Shown: one piece after another, positions 1-12,479 of the stretch
Layout: each line of letters begins with the position of its first letter
Position numbering within the stretch: position 1 is the stretch's first letter
NCBI GenBank assembly: GCA_023653785.1
Contig: JAMKCH010072508.1
Span: forward strand, 1-64,000
Direction of reading: 5' to 3'
DNA from: Ophioderma brevispina
Lineage: Eukaryota > Echinodermata > Ophiuroidea > Amphilepidida > Ophiodermatidae
DNA length: 64,000 bases
Made by a program: the position numbers and the translations under genes
The notes under the pieces: generated by a model
The model's database searches: none
The model's input: only the letters and a program-made list of their open reading frames with translations
What the model was told of the DNA's origin: nothing

Positions 1-1
1 A

Positions 2-2740
2 ACTGCTAAATGTGAGGAAGTTTCGGAAAGGATCTCCCGGAAAGATCAAAACTGGCACACTTTAATTGAATCCACCGATATGACCCAAAACAGCAAGAAA
101 GCATGGTATACCATTCGAAAGCTCGAAGGGGATCCAACAGAACCTCCACAGCAGCCAAATGTCAACACACACACCCAACCAAGTTGCCCACCAACTGCTT
201 TTAATGGCAAGTGCAGCAAGGAAAACCCAAGAAGATCAACCTAGACCACAAGAGGTTTAGTGGTGACCCTGGTTTCACTCGCCCCTTCCAGATGGACGGA
301 ATTTGAAACTGGTTATTGCTAAACTTCAACAGGAAAAGCAGTAGGCCTTGACAACACTCTACGAGCAACTAAAAAAAATCTTGGCCAGTAGCAAAGGAAT
401 GGCTTCTCGAGCTCTAAAATTGCTGCCTTATTTCCACAGGTTCCCAAAGTATATGGAGGAAAGCACATGTTATGGCAATCCTAAAGCATGGGAAAGATCC
501 ATCCAACCCAAAGCTTGCCAGACTATATCATCTTCTGAGCCATACCCTACAAGATCTTTGAACGCCTCCTGCACAATCGTATTGCACCTGTGTGTGATAG
601 ACGGAAACCTCATACCAGAAACAAGCAAGTACTAAACAACAAGCCAAGTACTCAACCTAACCATAGTTGCAGTTAGTGTCCACTGGTAACCGGTCCTCGA
701 ACTGTGCCCACCCAACCACATCATTGTGACATGAATCAGTCATAGTTTGATCCCTGTGAAATGATCCCACTTAAACAGGGCACCATCCAATTCCACTGAT
801 CAATGACATGCTATGGATGAGCGATTACCCACACACGTGTGCATGAACATTGGCGAGTAGGCTGTTTTACACATGTTGGAAGCATTGTTAGAACTGGTCG
901 TTTCGGATCTTTTTCAACACTGTATGTCAACCAAATTACACCACCTTATAAAATAAGATTATCTTGGGTGTCAGCTTCTACGAAGAAAGTATAGCTCTAC
1001 ACCGTTTGTCCATGGCGCCCTCTTGAATAAGCCCAGCAATCACTGGTGATTTTTGCCATAGAGTTAGCCTTATACCCTACCAAAATACCAGTCTTTATAA
1101 ATTAACCATTTTCGGATTTGTCTGAATGTTCTCGTCATAATAAAAATTTCACATATGTTATGATGATCTATATTCTACAATTAGAGATTCTACCAAGAAA
1201 ATCCCGTGAGCACTTTCCTCGCAAAGACGTGAGTTCTCTCATGTCCTATGCTTTAAGCACAGAGTACGCACGGCAGGTCATAGCCCTATTGAATGCACTG
1301 TGTGAACAGTGAATAGGAAAATTGGACAGTAACTGCAAGATGATCAACACATTGAGGATGGTTTCGAGGAAGGGTATATGGTAACCGGAGCTGTGATCGT
1401 CGACCTATCAACAGCATACGACAATGTTCCTCACAGATGCTACTCCATAGATCCTTAGAAATTACCAAGGACATTCAGCTGGACTGAGCTTAATCCGAGG
1501 ATGCTGGCAAACGGCTGTCTTTGTCAGCTTAGGAGGAGCGAAGAAACGAGAGCCAATGGCGTAGGCTCAAGGATGGTCTACCACAAGGGGTGTGCTTGCA
1601 CCTCTCCCGTTCAACATATATACCAAGGACCACCTCGGAGTGCAGGAACCCTGTCGTTTTATTTATGCAGACGATCTTGGAAATTAGCGCACAAGATGCG
1701 AGAATTCACGTGGTGAAAAGAGAGACTCTCAAACTTTGGATGAACTCATCTTATTATGAGGAAAAACACTTACGTGCAAATCCACCAACGACACAGGTGC
1801 TTGGCTTTCAATCTAGCAACCGTGTGACCAAACAATCAGCTAAAGTTACTGGTCTGGAACTCCCTGGAGCACTGTGATAACCCTGTTACCTAGGAGTTAC
1901 TGGACCGCATTCTATCGTATAAGACGACTCAGATCAAGAAGACGAAGAGTAAAAGTATGTTACGCAAATAACATCTTGAACAAACCCACTGCACAAGATG
2001 GGGTGCTCGCCCGCATAACCTAAGATCGACGGCACTTGCCCGTGCACTCATGTGCAGAGTATGCCCTGTATGGGAAGATCAACCTATGCCAGGAAGCTTG
2101 ATCCAGCGTTAAATGCCTCATGCGGCTTATCACAGGATGCTCCGTCCAACACAACGAAAACAATTGTACCTCCTAGCAGGCATTGCTCCACCGACATCCG
2201 TCGTAGCGTAGCGAGACATTGCAAGTGCTTAGCTGCCAAGTATCCAAGGTGAAGCACCCTATGTGTGGACAGCTACCTGCTGGCCAACGTCATTAAAATC
2301 CAGACGAGAGTTTCTAAGCAAAGTCCCAACCTCTTGAAACAGGTCTCTAAGGAGGTTAAGAGAGTCGCCTTGTGGAAAGAAAGATTGCACTCAACCAAAT
2401 AACATCTATCGGTATTGAACATGGTGAGCATCCCCACCTGGAGCCGACCCTCACTGGGCTGAATGGCGATGCCTCAAGAGATTGAGCAACCAGAACTGGC
2501 CGATCTAAGGGTTCCTTGCAGAAGTGGGCTATCTGGAAGCAGATCAGGATACTACCTGTGGTTGTGGAACAGCAAGACAGACAATGGAACACCTTCTTGG
2601 TCTAGCCACTGCTGGAGAACAATGCACCACAAACAATGACCTTGCGGAATCAGTGAAGCAGCAGCCAGACGTTTGTTGTACCCACTCTGGCTGACCACAG
2701 TGTTAGGACGCGATAAGAAGAAGAAGACAGCAGTGTACAC
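2..2740 (+). pseudogene. Decayed non-LTR retrotransposon (Jockey/I-group-like LINE), copy 1
   Basis: Remnant of a LINE ORF2, read on the plus strand only by jumping between frames. Positions 2-170 translate to a charged linker ending in a typical 'KKAW..IRKL..DP' stretch that precedes the reverse transcriptase. Near 549-590 the RT motif 'KIFERLLHNRIAPV' appears after a one-base shift. 1340-1440 gives 'HIEDGFEEG..VTGAV.VDLS.AYDNVPHRC' (RT palm). The catalytic YADD is intact at 1664-1675. 1740-1880 and 2052-2250 carry the thumb and C-terminal part ('KLDPALNASC', 'DIRRSVA'). Numerous frameshifts and stops make it dead. It shares the same C-terminal blocks with the copy at 24960-26690, so both belong to one family. 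The clade name is inferred from motif style; a phylogeny of the RT would settle it. The 5' end lies outside the window. Confidence 0.85.
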
Positions 2741-3369
2741 GTTTAAAATCGTGTTGTTGCTAACACCGATTCACTGCAAACGGGTAAGTTGAAATCGGCA
2801 GGCCAATTCTGATTACCCACGTGCTTACACTTAAAATGCTGCAAGTAATTTTACATGCCATTAAACCTGGTGGGTTCCACCTCAAAAACAAAAACTTGTC
2901 ATCTCTATAGAACATATTTCTATCTCACATGGTGACATAAACTTTCGTGGACACCCTCTAGATTTTTTTTAAAGGTTTTTTTAAAGTTGAAAAAACGTTT
3001 CGCATTTTTGCTTGCGACGATGATCAAAACTCGTGAGGGATTATGGGTAGTCTGGCGAGTCGAAATTAATCAACGACAGACCATTTGATATCGTCTCAGC
3101 TAGAGTCACGCAGGAGCGGTAGTGTGAGATGTAGCTACAGCAACTACAGGAATTGCTCTGAGGAAAGTGAATGGTTGAGCGCTCACAAAAACCAGGTTTA
3201 ACCCGCCTAAGTTGGTGCAACAGTCCAGAGACCTTAAAACACAATAATCTAGACAAAGAGATACTGCAGAATCCCTACTACGTCACACGTCAGAGGGAAT
3301 TACAGGAGTGCTTATTTAAATGGATTATAAAGTTAGGCTCCCAAAGGTTACAGCACTGGCGTTATACCA

Positions 3370-3560
3370 AACGAACCTTGTGCATTCAAACCGCTGTATT
3401 CGGTGCGATTCATAATTCCGCTGGAGCCATAGTCCGGGCTCCATTAGACGACACGGAATAAAGCGTGAAACCATGGTGGCGAAGAGGTGGAATGTGAACT
3501 GAACCGAGTGCCTATTCTTTTCCGTGTAGGTGGATATGAGTCGGGGAGCGGCGGGACTGT
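3370..3560 (+). repeat. Dispersed repeat, copy 1 of 3
   Basis: This stretch shares blocks such as 'GGAATAAAGCGTGAAAC' and 'GGGCTCCAT.AGA.GACA' with 21485-21655 (same strand) and with the reverse complement of 45615-45790. The order of blocks is conserved over roughly 130 bp. No coding potential is conserved. The best-preserved member (45.6 kb) has inverted ends, which suggests a small fold-back DNA element (MITE). Copy 1 boundaries are approximate. The 2741-3370 interval before it shows nothing I recognise. Confidence 0.6.
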
Positions 3561-3904
3561 AAAAAAATTCTCAGGTTACCTTCTCAAAATTTTGCATTTA
3601 CGTGTTAATCGTGGGTGCGTAGCACTGAACATTATTCATCCCTCAGTCAGAATTTTTAGTAGAGGTGGCTGTCTATAGCGTAAATAAATAAATAACAGCT
3701 AAGGTGTGTGCAAATAAATATATAATATTAAATGAACACACACAAAAGTAAAAATCGCGCCCGCCGCATAGAGGTACACGCTAAAGCTATGCGCGCCGAT
3801 AGTGAGACAAACTATTTTCCTTTTGCCTTATCTAAAATTATTCCGATATCTTGATTATTTTAAAATGGTGTTATATCTGTTGCATTATTTCTTGTACGTG
3901 TGGA

Positions 3905-4560
3905 GTATTAATTAATCGGATTGATAGGGACGTCTTGTGAAAATAACACATATGGTGATGCAGACAAAAGAACTGTAGTACAGTACATGTTTACCCAAGT
4001 AATGTCGCTTGATGATAGCGTATATTTCATCGATAAAATATTGTGTGTAAAAAATGTGTTCAGAAAATCTCGAAATACAGTTATCGTCGCAGTACATATC
4101 GTTTTGCAAAAGATTATGACAGACAAAAAATGTGGTTGCACCGAAAGTAATATTGACATTGTGCACAAGTGTCATTCTTTAAGTACTGGCGTCAAAAAGG
4201 CTTGGCCGTCTCAAATGATTGAAGTTCGCTTAGGTTCTTTCCTATTGGAAGGAGTTTTTAGTCTGATTCACAAAAGAAAGTTTTCATTTTATTGTGGATT
4301 AGTAAAAAGAAATGAAGGAATCCTTGTAAACTTAAAGAGTTGTTGAATTTGTTCGTGCCAAATAAGAGTTTTATATTCATTGAATAAAAACCACCCATTT
4401 TCTGACTGTACCATCTGGGTTAATTGCATCCGTTTCTCTTTACACCAACTCAATATTGCGTGAAAAAGAAAAGCCTTCGTTTGCTTTGCCAACTTTCATT
4501 GACAAAATGAAAGGTTTTACTGTTATACTCAAAATCCATCAATAAAAAAGTCAATCTTAA
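3905..4560 (-). repeat. Unclassified ~650-bp dispersed repeat, copy A
   Basis: Read on the minus strand this segment is collinear over its whole length with 30490-31175 on the plus strand. Shared blocks include 'CGACGCCAGTACT.AAAGAATGACACTT', 'TTTCGGTGCAACC', 'GTATTTCGAGATTTTC', 'TTTACACACAA' and the end 'GATTAATTAAT'. A 141-codon open frame exists on the opposite strand (3921-4346) but it is not conserved between the copies, so I do not call a gene. No terminal repeats, target-site duplication or known protein motif is visible. It could be an internal part of a larger mobile element. Confidence 0.6.
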
Positions 4561-6829
4561 AGCGGCACTGGTACATTTTCACAAAATATGAAATTTCTTC
4601 AATTTGCTCGCAAAATGATAGTCTAAGCCATTGGAGGAATAGAAGATACACATTTTTTAAAATAAATAGCATACTCAAAAAACAGATATGAACGTTAATA
4701 AGAGGTTAAAAAAAACACCATGGTTAATTGTAGGCAAACTTTTAAGTTGGCATAACTTTAATCAGCAAATGTGCATATTGATGATATCATAGATTCGTGA
4801 TCTGAAACCACAAAGGTCACAAGACTTGTCAAACAGGGTTGCGGCCTTGGGACTCACCATACGGCAGTGTTTTCTTCTTTAAACGCCATTTCGTGTCTGG
4901 AGACAATGCCGCCAGCGACCATTAATCATGAAATCGTGTTGTTTACCACATAAGTGTGCTGATTTGGTCTTAATTATTTAAGGTGAGGTGCTATGTTATA
5001 TAAAAGATTACAACCATTCAAATACATTAATTTGAAAAATCTGAGGGAGCACTTTTTTCAAATTGTGCCAATGTTTAATCTCGCGAATCTCTAGCAATGT
5101 TTCCTTTTGTTAAACCTCTCTGCGTGTTTTGCACTTCTTGAACAATTTGCAGAAATATATTTGCAGAACAGTTAGCGAGGAAAAACTAGTTTGTTAAATT
5201 ACAATGAATAGAAAGATGAAATTATTATCGTTTTGAAAAACCCAAACTTTCATTGAACAATAAAAAATGGTGTGTAAACCAATGGGTATGTCTTAGTCAT
5301 GTTTTATTGATTTGGTTTGTGCAGAGAAACTACAAGAAATGCAAGTGTTCAGTCAGGGAAAATGTTGATTGTATTCTTGTTCTGGTTGATTGATACAGGT
5401 CGAAGGTAACTTTTATACCTATGTTTTTGGCGAAATTGTGCGTGTTGCAATGTATCGCAAATACTTAAAGAGATCTTTACGTATTCTTCTTAAACATTAT
5501 CTCTTGATCAACTTTTTTGACCAAACACTGGACAATATGTGGTGTGTCCATGTCCGAGTTGGAACCATTATGAGGGTTTGAATTTACTTAAAATTACATA
5601 TGAGGGTTTTTCCTGCCCAGCGACGCGATACAGGGTTGGTTCCGAAGAACGTGACCCTACAGAGAAACGGCCATTTGTGCTTACTGAATCAATTCTTATC
5701 TTGTTTTTAGCTTTTTGTTATGTAAGAAAAAACGTACCTTTTTTTAACATTATGGTGAAAACAAGAAAGAAAACGGTGAAAAAATAACCAAACAATAATT
5801 TTGCCTTCTAAAATGATGCAAACCTATTTTGTCAACGGCTAGCAATAGCAGAGAACATGTACATTGCATTTCTATGGATTGAGCACACTAGTCCTCAGAT
5901 TGAATTAGTTTGTTCATAAGTTATGCCCAAAAAGCAACTGAAACATGCACTTTAATTTGTTCTTAGAATGAATGACCTAAATCCCTCACAGTCTCCCATC
6001 ATAATGCAAATATTGAATTGCTTAAAGCACACTTTCAAATAAGGCATTGGTGGTGGGATCCTTTACACATGGCAATTTCTACTTGAACTGATTCTTGCCG
6101 ATGGGTTATTAAAGGACCATGCGTTTGCATTCGTGATTATGGGTAAACGTTTTTCCCTCAATGTAGGGTTCCTATTAGATGGCAATCAGGGGGAACAGAC
6201 AAAAGTTCTAGAGCCTGGCAAGACTCACTAAAAGGTGCAAGGAAAGGGATATGGTCGTGAAGGAAAGGAACATGACAATCAGTCGCAAATAATGCTGCAG
6301 GCGTTAGAGAATGAACAGTTGTATGTAACTCTAAAAACCAGCAATGGCCTCGGAATTTGAGAGTATTATTGGGCCAGAAGGGTCTTAAACTGTTAAGTGA
6401 AAGATATTGCATCAATGGTTCCTCTGCTAATGCTAGCGTGGACAAAGTAGGTTTGATCATACTTAGGGTAATAGTCATTGTTTGGTTATTTTTACCGTTT
6501 TATTTCTTGTTTTCACAATATGTTCATAAAAGTACAGTCTTTCAGTTAAAAATATAAAGCTAAAACAAGATAAGATTGATTAAGGAAGCAAAAATGGCCG
6601 TTTTGGAGGGTAACTTCTTGCTGAGAACACCCTGATGTACATTTAGCCAACTAATTACTAAAGGGAATCAAGACAGAACGGCAGAAAAAAACTAAAGAGC
6701 ATAAAGATAATCTGGTTTAATGGATAAGGCTGGTGAAGACCCATCTCAGTAGCAGGTTGATTAGTTAAAAATCTTTGTTTGAAAATTAGTTATAAAGTAA
6801 AGGATTAGTTATAAATGATTAGTTATAAA
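4561..6829. other. No recognisable feature
   Basis: AT-rich unique-looking DNA. Short open frames around 5390-5790 and 6158-6478 have no recognisable domain, no plausible splice context and no repeat partner in the window. Confidence 0.5.
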
Positions 6830-7705
6830 GTCTTGTTTGAAAATTTCAGGAGTTGGAGCTGTTTGTGACGACATCTTCAGCCAGGCTATTCCAGTCTTTC
6901 AGAGTACAAGGAAAGAATGAACATTCGTTTTGAGATAGTAGGTCTTCATAGAATGAGCGTGACGGTTTCTGGTGTTGACTAAATTTCCAGTAGGCTCACG
7001 ATAGGTGGATTTGTTGATACCAACCATGTCATTGTTGATATTATACAACATGGTGAGTCGATTCTGCTGCTGTCTTTTCTCCAGGGTCTCTCACTCAAGG
7101 TAGTCCAGTATAGATGTAACGTTGCTGTCTCTTTTGTATTTATGAGGGCAAAACCTCACAGGTCTCCGTTGGACCCTTTCTAAAGCATTGATGTCGCATT
7201 TATGAAAGGGAACCCAGACACTACTAGCGTACTCCAAGATTGGTCTTACCATTGTCTTGTATGCAGCCATCTTGACTTTCTTTGGACAAAACCAGACGAT
7301 CCTTTGTAGGAATCCCAAAACCTTATTATCTTTCGTTGTAACATTCTTGATATGTTCCTTCCAGCTAATGTTATTATCAAGTTGGACCCCAAGGTATGGA
7401 TGGGATTTAACTTCAAGCTTAACTTCAACTAGAAGTTGTTGCCAACAGAATGTGATTGGTTTGGTCGGAGGATCACGTTTGGTGCTTATTTGAAGGATGG
7501 AAATTTTTGACGGGTTGAATGACATTTGGCAACGATCTTGCCATTCCTCAAGTACCCCGAGGTCCTGTTGTAAGGAAGACCCTAGTTTTATTTTGAAGAT
7601 GGTCAGGTAAATCGTTAATATAGAGAAGGAATAATAACGGACCAAGCACGGTTCCTTGAGAGACGCATCGCCTAGGTGTTCATGTTGCTCCATATCCAAC
7701 TGCAA
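6830..7705 (-). pseudogene. 5'-truncated LINE, reverse transcriptase C-terminal part (CR1/Jockey-type)
   Basis: The minus strand encodes 'SQGTVLGPLLFLLYINDLPDHLQ' in pieces near 7580-7670 (RT fingers/palm before the catalytic loop). The segment that should hold YADD has been lost by deletion. A long open frame follows with 'LEEWQDRCQMSFNPSKISILQIS', 'YLGVQLDNNISWKEHIKNV', 'MVRPILEYASSVW' and 'ALERVQRR.VRFC', the classic RT thumb and connection of CR1/Jockey-like LINEs. From 7090 down to about 6830 the C-terminal tail continues in shifted frames ('LMLYNI', 'FFP.TL..WN.L'). The 5' two thirds are missing, as usual for LINE insertions. Dead copy. Exact clade uncertain. Confidence 0.9.
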
Positions 7706-8014
7706 ATCGTATTACTATGCAAAAAAGTTCTATGTAACATCATGGAATAAAATGTCCCACGATGATAAAAACGAAGAAACTGGCAATTGTTGATACACTT
7801 CACTGGTTAAAAACAAAACACCACTATGTTTGGCAAGATGAATGTCAATAAAATACAGAACAATAACTATTAAAATCTGCCATTAACTATAAATACACAT
7901 AAAATTGCATAAAAGAATTGACGAGTAAATTTCCAATTAGCGTTTTGTCGACACTGTCTCGGGTGATTGATGTCTGGTGAAACTCCTCCTCTGTACGCTT
8001 GTTTTGGCTTGGTT

Positions 8015-8290
8015 AGTCTACATGTGGTCCAGTGGATATGACCGCCGACTCAGGTTCTGCAGGTTACGGATTCGAGCCCCGCTGTGTCCAATGTGTTGTG
8101 CACTTGGGCAAGGCACTTTACCTCGCTTGCTTCGTCCACCCAAGCGATATTCGGGTAGGTGTTAGGGGGAATATTACAATCTAAGTGCTGATAGGATTTC
8201 CTGATGGCAGCGTAATAATAATAAGCAACAGCGCGGTGATCGTGACGAAATGGCGCTTTATAAAAGCCAGTGTATTATTATTATTAATAA
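8015..8290 (+). mobile_element. tRNA-derived SINE
   Basis: A perfect RNA polymerase III A box (TGGTCCAGTGG, matching TRGYNNARNNG) lies near 8029. A near-consensus B box (GATTCGAGCCC) follows about 40 bp downstream. The head is therefore tRNA-like; the text around it ('GTGGATATGACCGCCGACTC') is what a decayed tRNA D-arm and anticodon arm looks like. A unique body follows ('TGTGCACTTGGGCAAGGCACTTTACC') and the element ends in a TAA/ATT microsatellite tail (8210-8290). Such SINEs are mobilised by partner LINEs. It directly abuts the fold-back repeat that starts at 8290. No clear target-site duplication could be read. Confidence 0.75.
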
Positions 8291-8957
8291 TATTACAAAT
8301 TAAAGTTGAGGAAAATAATACCTTTCTATTGCTTTTTGTTTGACATCAATTGGAGCTTCCGTTCAAAAGTTATGGTCGAAAATGTAAATTCGCAAATGGA
8401 AATTTCTGTATGATATTTCTTATGTATTTTATTGTTTTCTCAAGCTGCGATTTTTTTTTTATTTAAAAACTCTTATCTCAAAAAGTAAATGAGCTTTTAA
8501 TCTCTAATTTCCACAATGATTTGTGAAAATTCAAGCACTTATTTTCTAATTGATAATAAAAGTAAAAGGACATTTCTAAAATATATTAAAACTTATAAAA
8601 CAGTGTTTTTAGACTAAATGGTCAAGAAAGGAAAAACATAATTATTTTTGCCAACTGTGTACCAAATATCTCCCCTAAATCAAGTTCCCATGGGGCTAGT
8701 GGAAATATTCTGGTTCAATGCATAGTCCAATTGGTATGTTTTAATTTACCTTTTATCCCATCTCTCTAAGATAAATCGTTTTTGAGAAATCCTTGACACC
8801 ACAATGACATAAATTATTGTTAAAATTCACTTGGAGATATCGGCGATTTAGTCTAGAAACACTGCTTTTAAGTTCTAGTCATACTCCGATTGATGTCAAC
8901 CAAAAGCAATAGAAAGGTATATTTTCCTCAATTTTAATTGGTAATATTTATTGTTTT
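8290..8957. repeat. Fold-back element with ~65-bp inverted ends
   Basis: The left end (8290-8360) carries 'TTGAGGAAAATAATACC' and 'TTTCTATTGCTTTT', followed by 'GACATCAATTGGAG'. The reverse complement of 8880-8957 carries the same order with few changes. A second inverted pair, 'CAGTGTTT(T/C)TAGACTAAAT', sits at about 8603 and 8850, so the arms are interrupted rather than simple. No coding capacity. Most likely a non-autonomous DNA transposon; its left end coincides with the SINE tail, so one may have inserted beside the other. Confidence 0.65.
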
Positions 8958-9796
8958 TAACAAAAGCCCTCCCAAGGGGTAATTCCACCTAATAATAAAC
9001 ACCCAAGTGTAGGTTATATGGACAACAATCACAATGTATAGTTACAAGCAAAATGATAGTCCAATCTCAAATTCCGCTGCTGTTGTTAGTTCGTAGCTGT
9101 TCTCTTCCTCGGGCAATCGTTAATTCCCCAGGTTACACAATTGAAATTAGCGCCATCATTACGTTCGACATACCACAACAAAAAAATCACTAAATTCCAC
9201 CATCACAGCTCACAAAACATCCAAAATGGCTTAGAACATCAAGGATTGGTATAAATATAACTTGAAATTATTCAAGCGACACATTTATAGGACATTATAG
9301 ACTATAATTTGGGTTTGGAAGTGCAAATTAATAAAAAAATCCTTATTTAATTTAGACCTTCAAAATTGCCTTTGCAATATATATTGTTGGTTACAGAATA
9401 TAGATTTTTTTACTTCACCATGGACAAAACTTAGTCAACTTCAACAGCCTCTATTGTTATAGACAGATGTAAAACACAGTTCAATTGGGTGTATCGACAG
9501 TCATCGGCAGTTGAGCTTTGAAGTATACACATTTGACACAAAAATGAGCCTCCGGCAAATGATTGAATATTTACTAATCTCAAAATAAATTTAATTGCTT
9601 TTGTTTAAGGGGTTCAAGAATTGGAATTTTTAAAGCAATTACAAATGGCTAATCATGATCATAATCAAATCCATACACAGAAATATACTAATGATGGTTA
9701 ATCATAATCAATACACAATAACTCATACTAATATTAATATTAATTTCCAACGTGCAGATTCTATGCTATGGGTCCCACAATTATCCGTACTACGGA

Positions 9797-9990
9797 CTCA
9801 TTGATTAGCTATGGTAATATAATATTTGTGCAGGGTTCCAATCTAACTAGCACTTTCTTTTAAAATATTTAAAGTCCAAAACGCGTGCCGCCGTGCCTCA
9901 TTGATTAGCTATGGTTATTACAATATTGTGCAGGGTTCAATCAACTAGATTTCTTTAAACATTTAAAGTCACAAAGGTGCCCTGCCGTGG
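9797..9990 (+). repeat. Two-copy tandem duplication, ~99-bp unit
   Basis: 'CTCATTGATTAGCTATGG' occurs at about 9798 and 9897. Each is followed by 'TTGTGCAGGGTTC' and 'ATTTAAAGTC', giving a 99-bp direct tandem duplication with moderate divergence. No function is evident. The surrounding 8958-9796 interval is AT-rich and shows nothing else. Confidence 0.7.
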
Positions 9991-11954
9991 CCTCGTGTTT
10001 TGGGTTGTTTAAATGGCTTTCCAAGATGGAACGAATATTTAAACATATTTGCTTGAAATTGGATGTACCAGTATGTCAAAGAATTCTACTCTATTATAAC
10101 ATGCAAGATGGATGTCAATTCTGATAATGCTTGTATGGCTCACTAGTTGAGGTGAGAAAGCAAATGATGAAAAACTATGGTGACCATTTGTTTGATATAA
10201 GAAAAACTGCGAAGTACCCTTTAAGTGTCTAGCATAGAAATGCACGGAATAAAACGCGACCTTTAGATAAGACTAAGAGATCAATGATGGTATAAAACAT
10301 TTACAGTGGAGGGTCCTCCGACTCTCGTTAAAAGTGACTCAAAAATTCATTCCGGTAGAGTCAACAAAATGGAATGGATCAAAGTTTAAACATAGCATGC
10401 GTCAAATTGTGACCCACATATAAAAAGCAATAAAATACCGCAATCTTATCACTGCACTGTAATCAGTGCATCTCGTCTGGATCTCTCCATCATCACTCTC
10501 ATTGTTGGTCCTGATTTTCCGAATATCTAAAAGCTGACGCGGGGCAAGTTCATCCTAGGTTCACAGAGGTTCAATTTGTCAATCAGTCAAAACCAAGCCG
10601 TGGCCATTTAGTAGCTTCAGAAAAGGTTACCAACTCCCCCACTTGCAATGTGGTACACTATATCATATCATCATTTTAATAACAGGATCAATGTTGTCAC
10701 GTTCAATGCAACATTTCTTCCCCATCATACTAGAGCAGAGGTCATTCATATACCTCATCAGACACATCATAAGAATCTCCTATTCTTGCCACTACATTGT
10801 GAAACCTGGGTACTTTGAAGCGTCATTTTGGTTTTACGTTGCCAATACCCCTGAAAGCACTATATAACATTTTTGTAAATGACCCAGAAGGCCCAGAAGG
10901 TCAGTGCGTTACTCTGGTGGGAATTCATTGGTGAGGTGAGAAATGGCAACCAGCCTTTTCCTATTTCCCGGCCCTTGTAAGGGTTGTCTTTACAGCACAT
11001 CATAGAAGTGAACCATCAAGTGAAGAATATAGAAAAATGCTGACATTACTGACTCTAATCTTTCTGAAACTACTGATCATCATGACTGTGTCTTGATTGA
11101 TGGCCAATGTTGAACCTCTGATTACCGAGGATAACGTTGTCCTGGCTCATCTTGAATATATTGTGGAAATTAGGGCCAACAATGACATTGACATTGATAT
11201 TGAATCGGATGAAGATCAGCCCAAGTGGCCCTGCTCAACCAATGCCGATAACGGCATTGAGAATCAATAAGGTACATATCCCTATATAACGCCGCTTAGC
11301 TGCATATAAATACACTTTGGAAAAACAAGTTACGGAGCGGACCCCTACCATGTGGAAATTGGCCCTAAAACTAACTAGAAAAATAACGCTAGCTCCCTTT
11401 TGATGGTCAGCTTCGTCTCTTGTGACTTTAGGGATATAGATGGAATTGCATTTTTCTTTCCTTTTTTCCTTAAATGTTAAACAAAAACATCTAAATCTCA
11501 CACAGTTGGGTTAAAATGTGTTAAATGTGATACATTATCTATGTAAAATTTGAACCATTTAATGTTATTGTAATCTTTGGTGTGGGGGATCGTACGTTTA
11601 AGAAAAAACAATTGGGAAAGCTTAACTGCAGGTTATCATAAGAGACTTAACCCTGATCTTGTATACTGATGGTCTTTGGGAGTCTACATAGCACGCTCTA
11701 ATTCAAGAAACCTTGCCAAATTGAGCGTTTGTGTTTTTTTTTTCCTGTCTTTCCCTCTCCAAGTAGAAGTCATTATCCTGGTGCACAAGCATTTGATCAC
11801 CATCTTGGAACATTTCAACTCATTTCCAACATGCTAGACTATCAGATGCTTTATTTTAAGAGCATCAAATAATATTGGTTCCAATGCATGGACGGCCATT
11901 AAAGGATCTGTCAAACCAATTCTCTCTAAATGTAGACGGGGGACATTGCTTATT
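9991..11954. other. No recognisable feature
   Basis: Mixed-composition DNA without repeat partners in the window. Short open frames near 10640 and 11235 show no domain and are not called. Confidence 0.5.
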
Positions 11955-12065
11955 GAATTGAGGGATCACTCCGAAAGAGTGAAATTTAACTCCAAAAGTC
12001 TTTTGGAGTGGGGGAAAATCCCTCTTGAAGAGTGACCGCTCAATTCAAAAGATTTCACTCTTTCA
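11955..12065. repeat. Palindromic hairpin element (~110 bp)
   Basis: At 11990-12010 a perfect 21-bp palindrome (ACTCCAAAAG, one central base, CTTTTGGAGT) lies inside a larger inverted repeat. 'TTGAATTGAG' plus 'GAAAGAGTGAAAT' on the left is mirrored on the right (12030-12065). The whole unit can fold into a nested hairpin. It resembles a short MITE. The sequence from 12066 to 12480 shows nothing further. Confidence 0.55.
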
Positions 12066-12479
12066 CATTAAGAGAAAAGTCTAATCCAAGGTTGGGGAAC
12101 CCCCTGTTTGTCATACATTGCTAAAAACAAACAACAAGAAACGCTTAAATGAACGCTCAAACGGCTTCGCCTAATTATGGAAATTTATTTGCGCTTAGTT
12201 TAATGAAATAACCCGGACCATACCACTTTTCATGGAGATAGTTTGAAAGTTCATCAATGTTCCTGAGTAAAGGAGGGGGTGAGTGGTTGGTGCAAACTAT
12301 TGGATATTCCTTAGGTGTAAACATGAAAATTAAGATCAGAATAACCATTTCCTTTCATATAAAGCAAAAAAGGCCAACAAACAAACAAATGCGTTTGTAA
12401 TATTTTTAGGCTAAAATTGAAACTCGACGTATTTTAAGTGAATAAGGGCAAAATTTGGGATATCTTAGGGTAAAACGGA

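Noticed and set aside
3921..4346. 141-codon open frame on the plus strand
   Set aside because: The homologous copy at 30.5-31.2 kb does not keep this frame, so coding is not supported.
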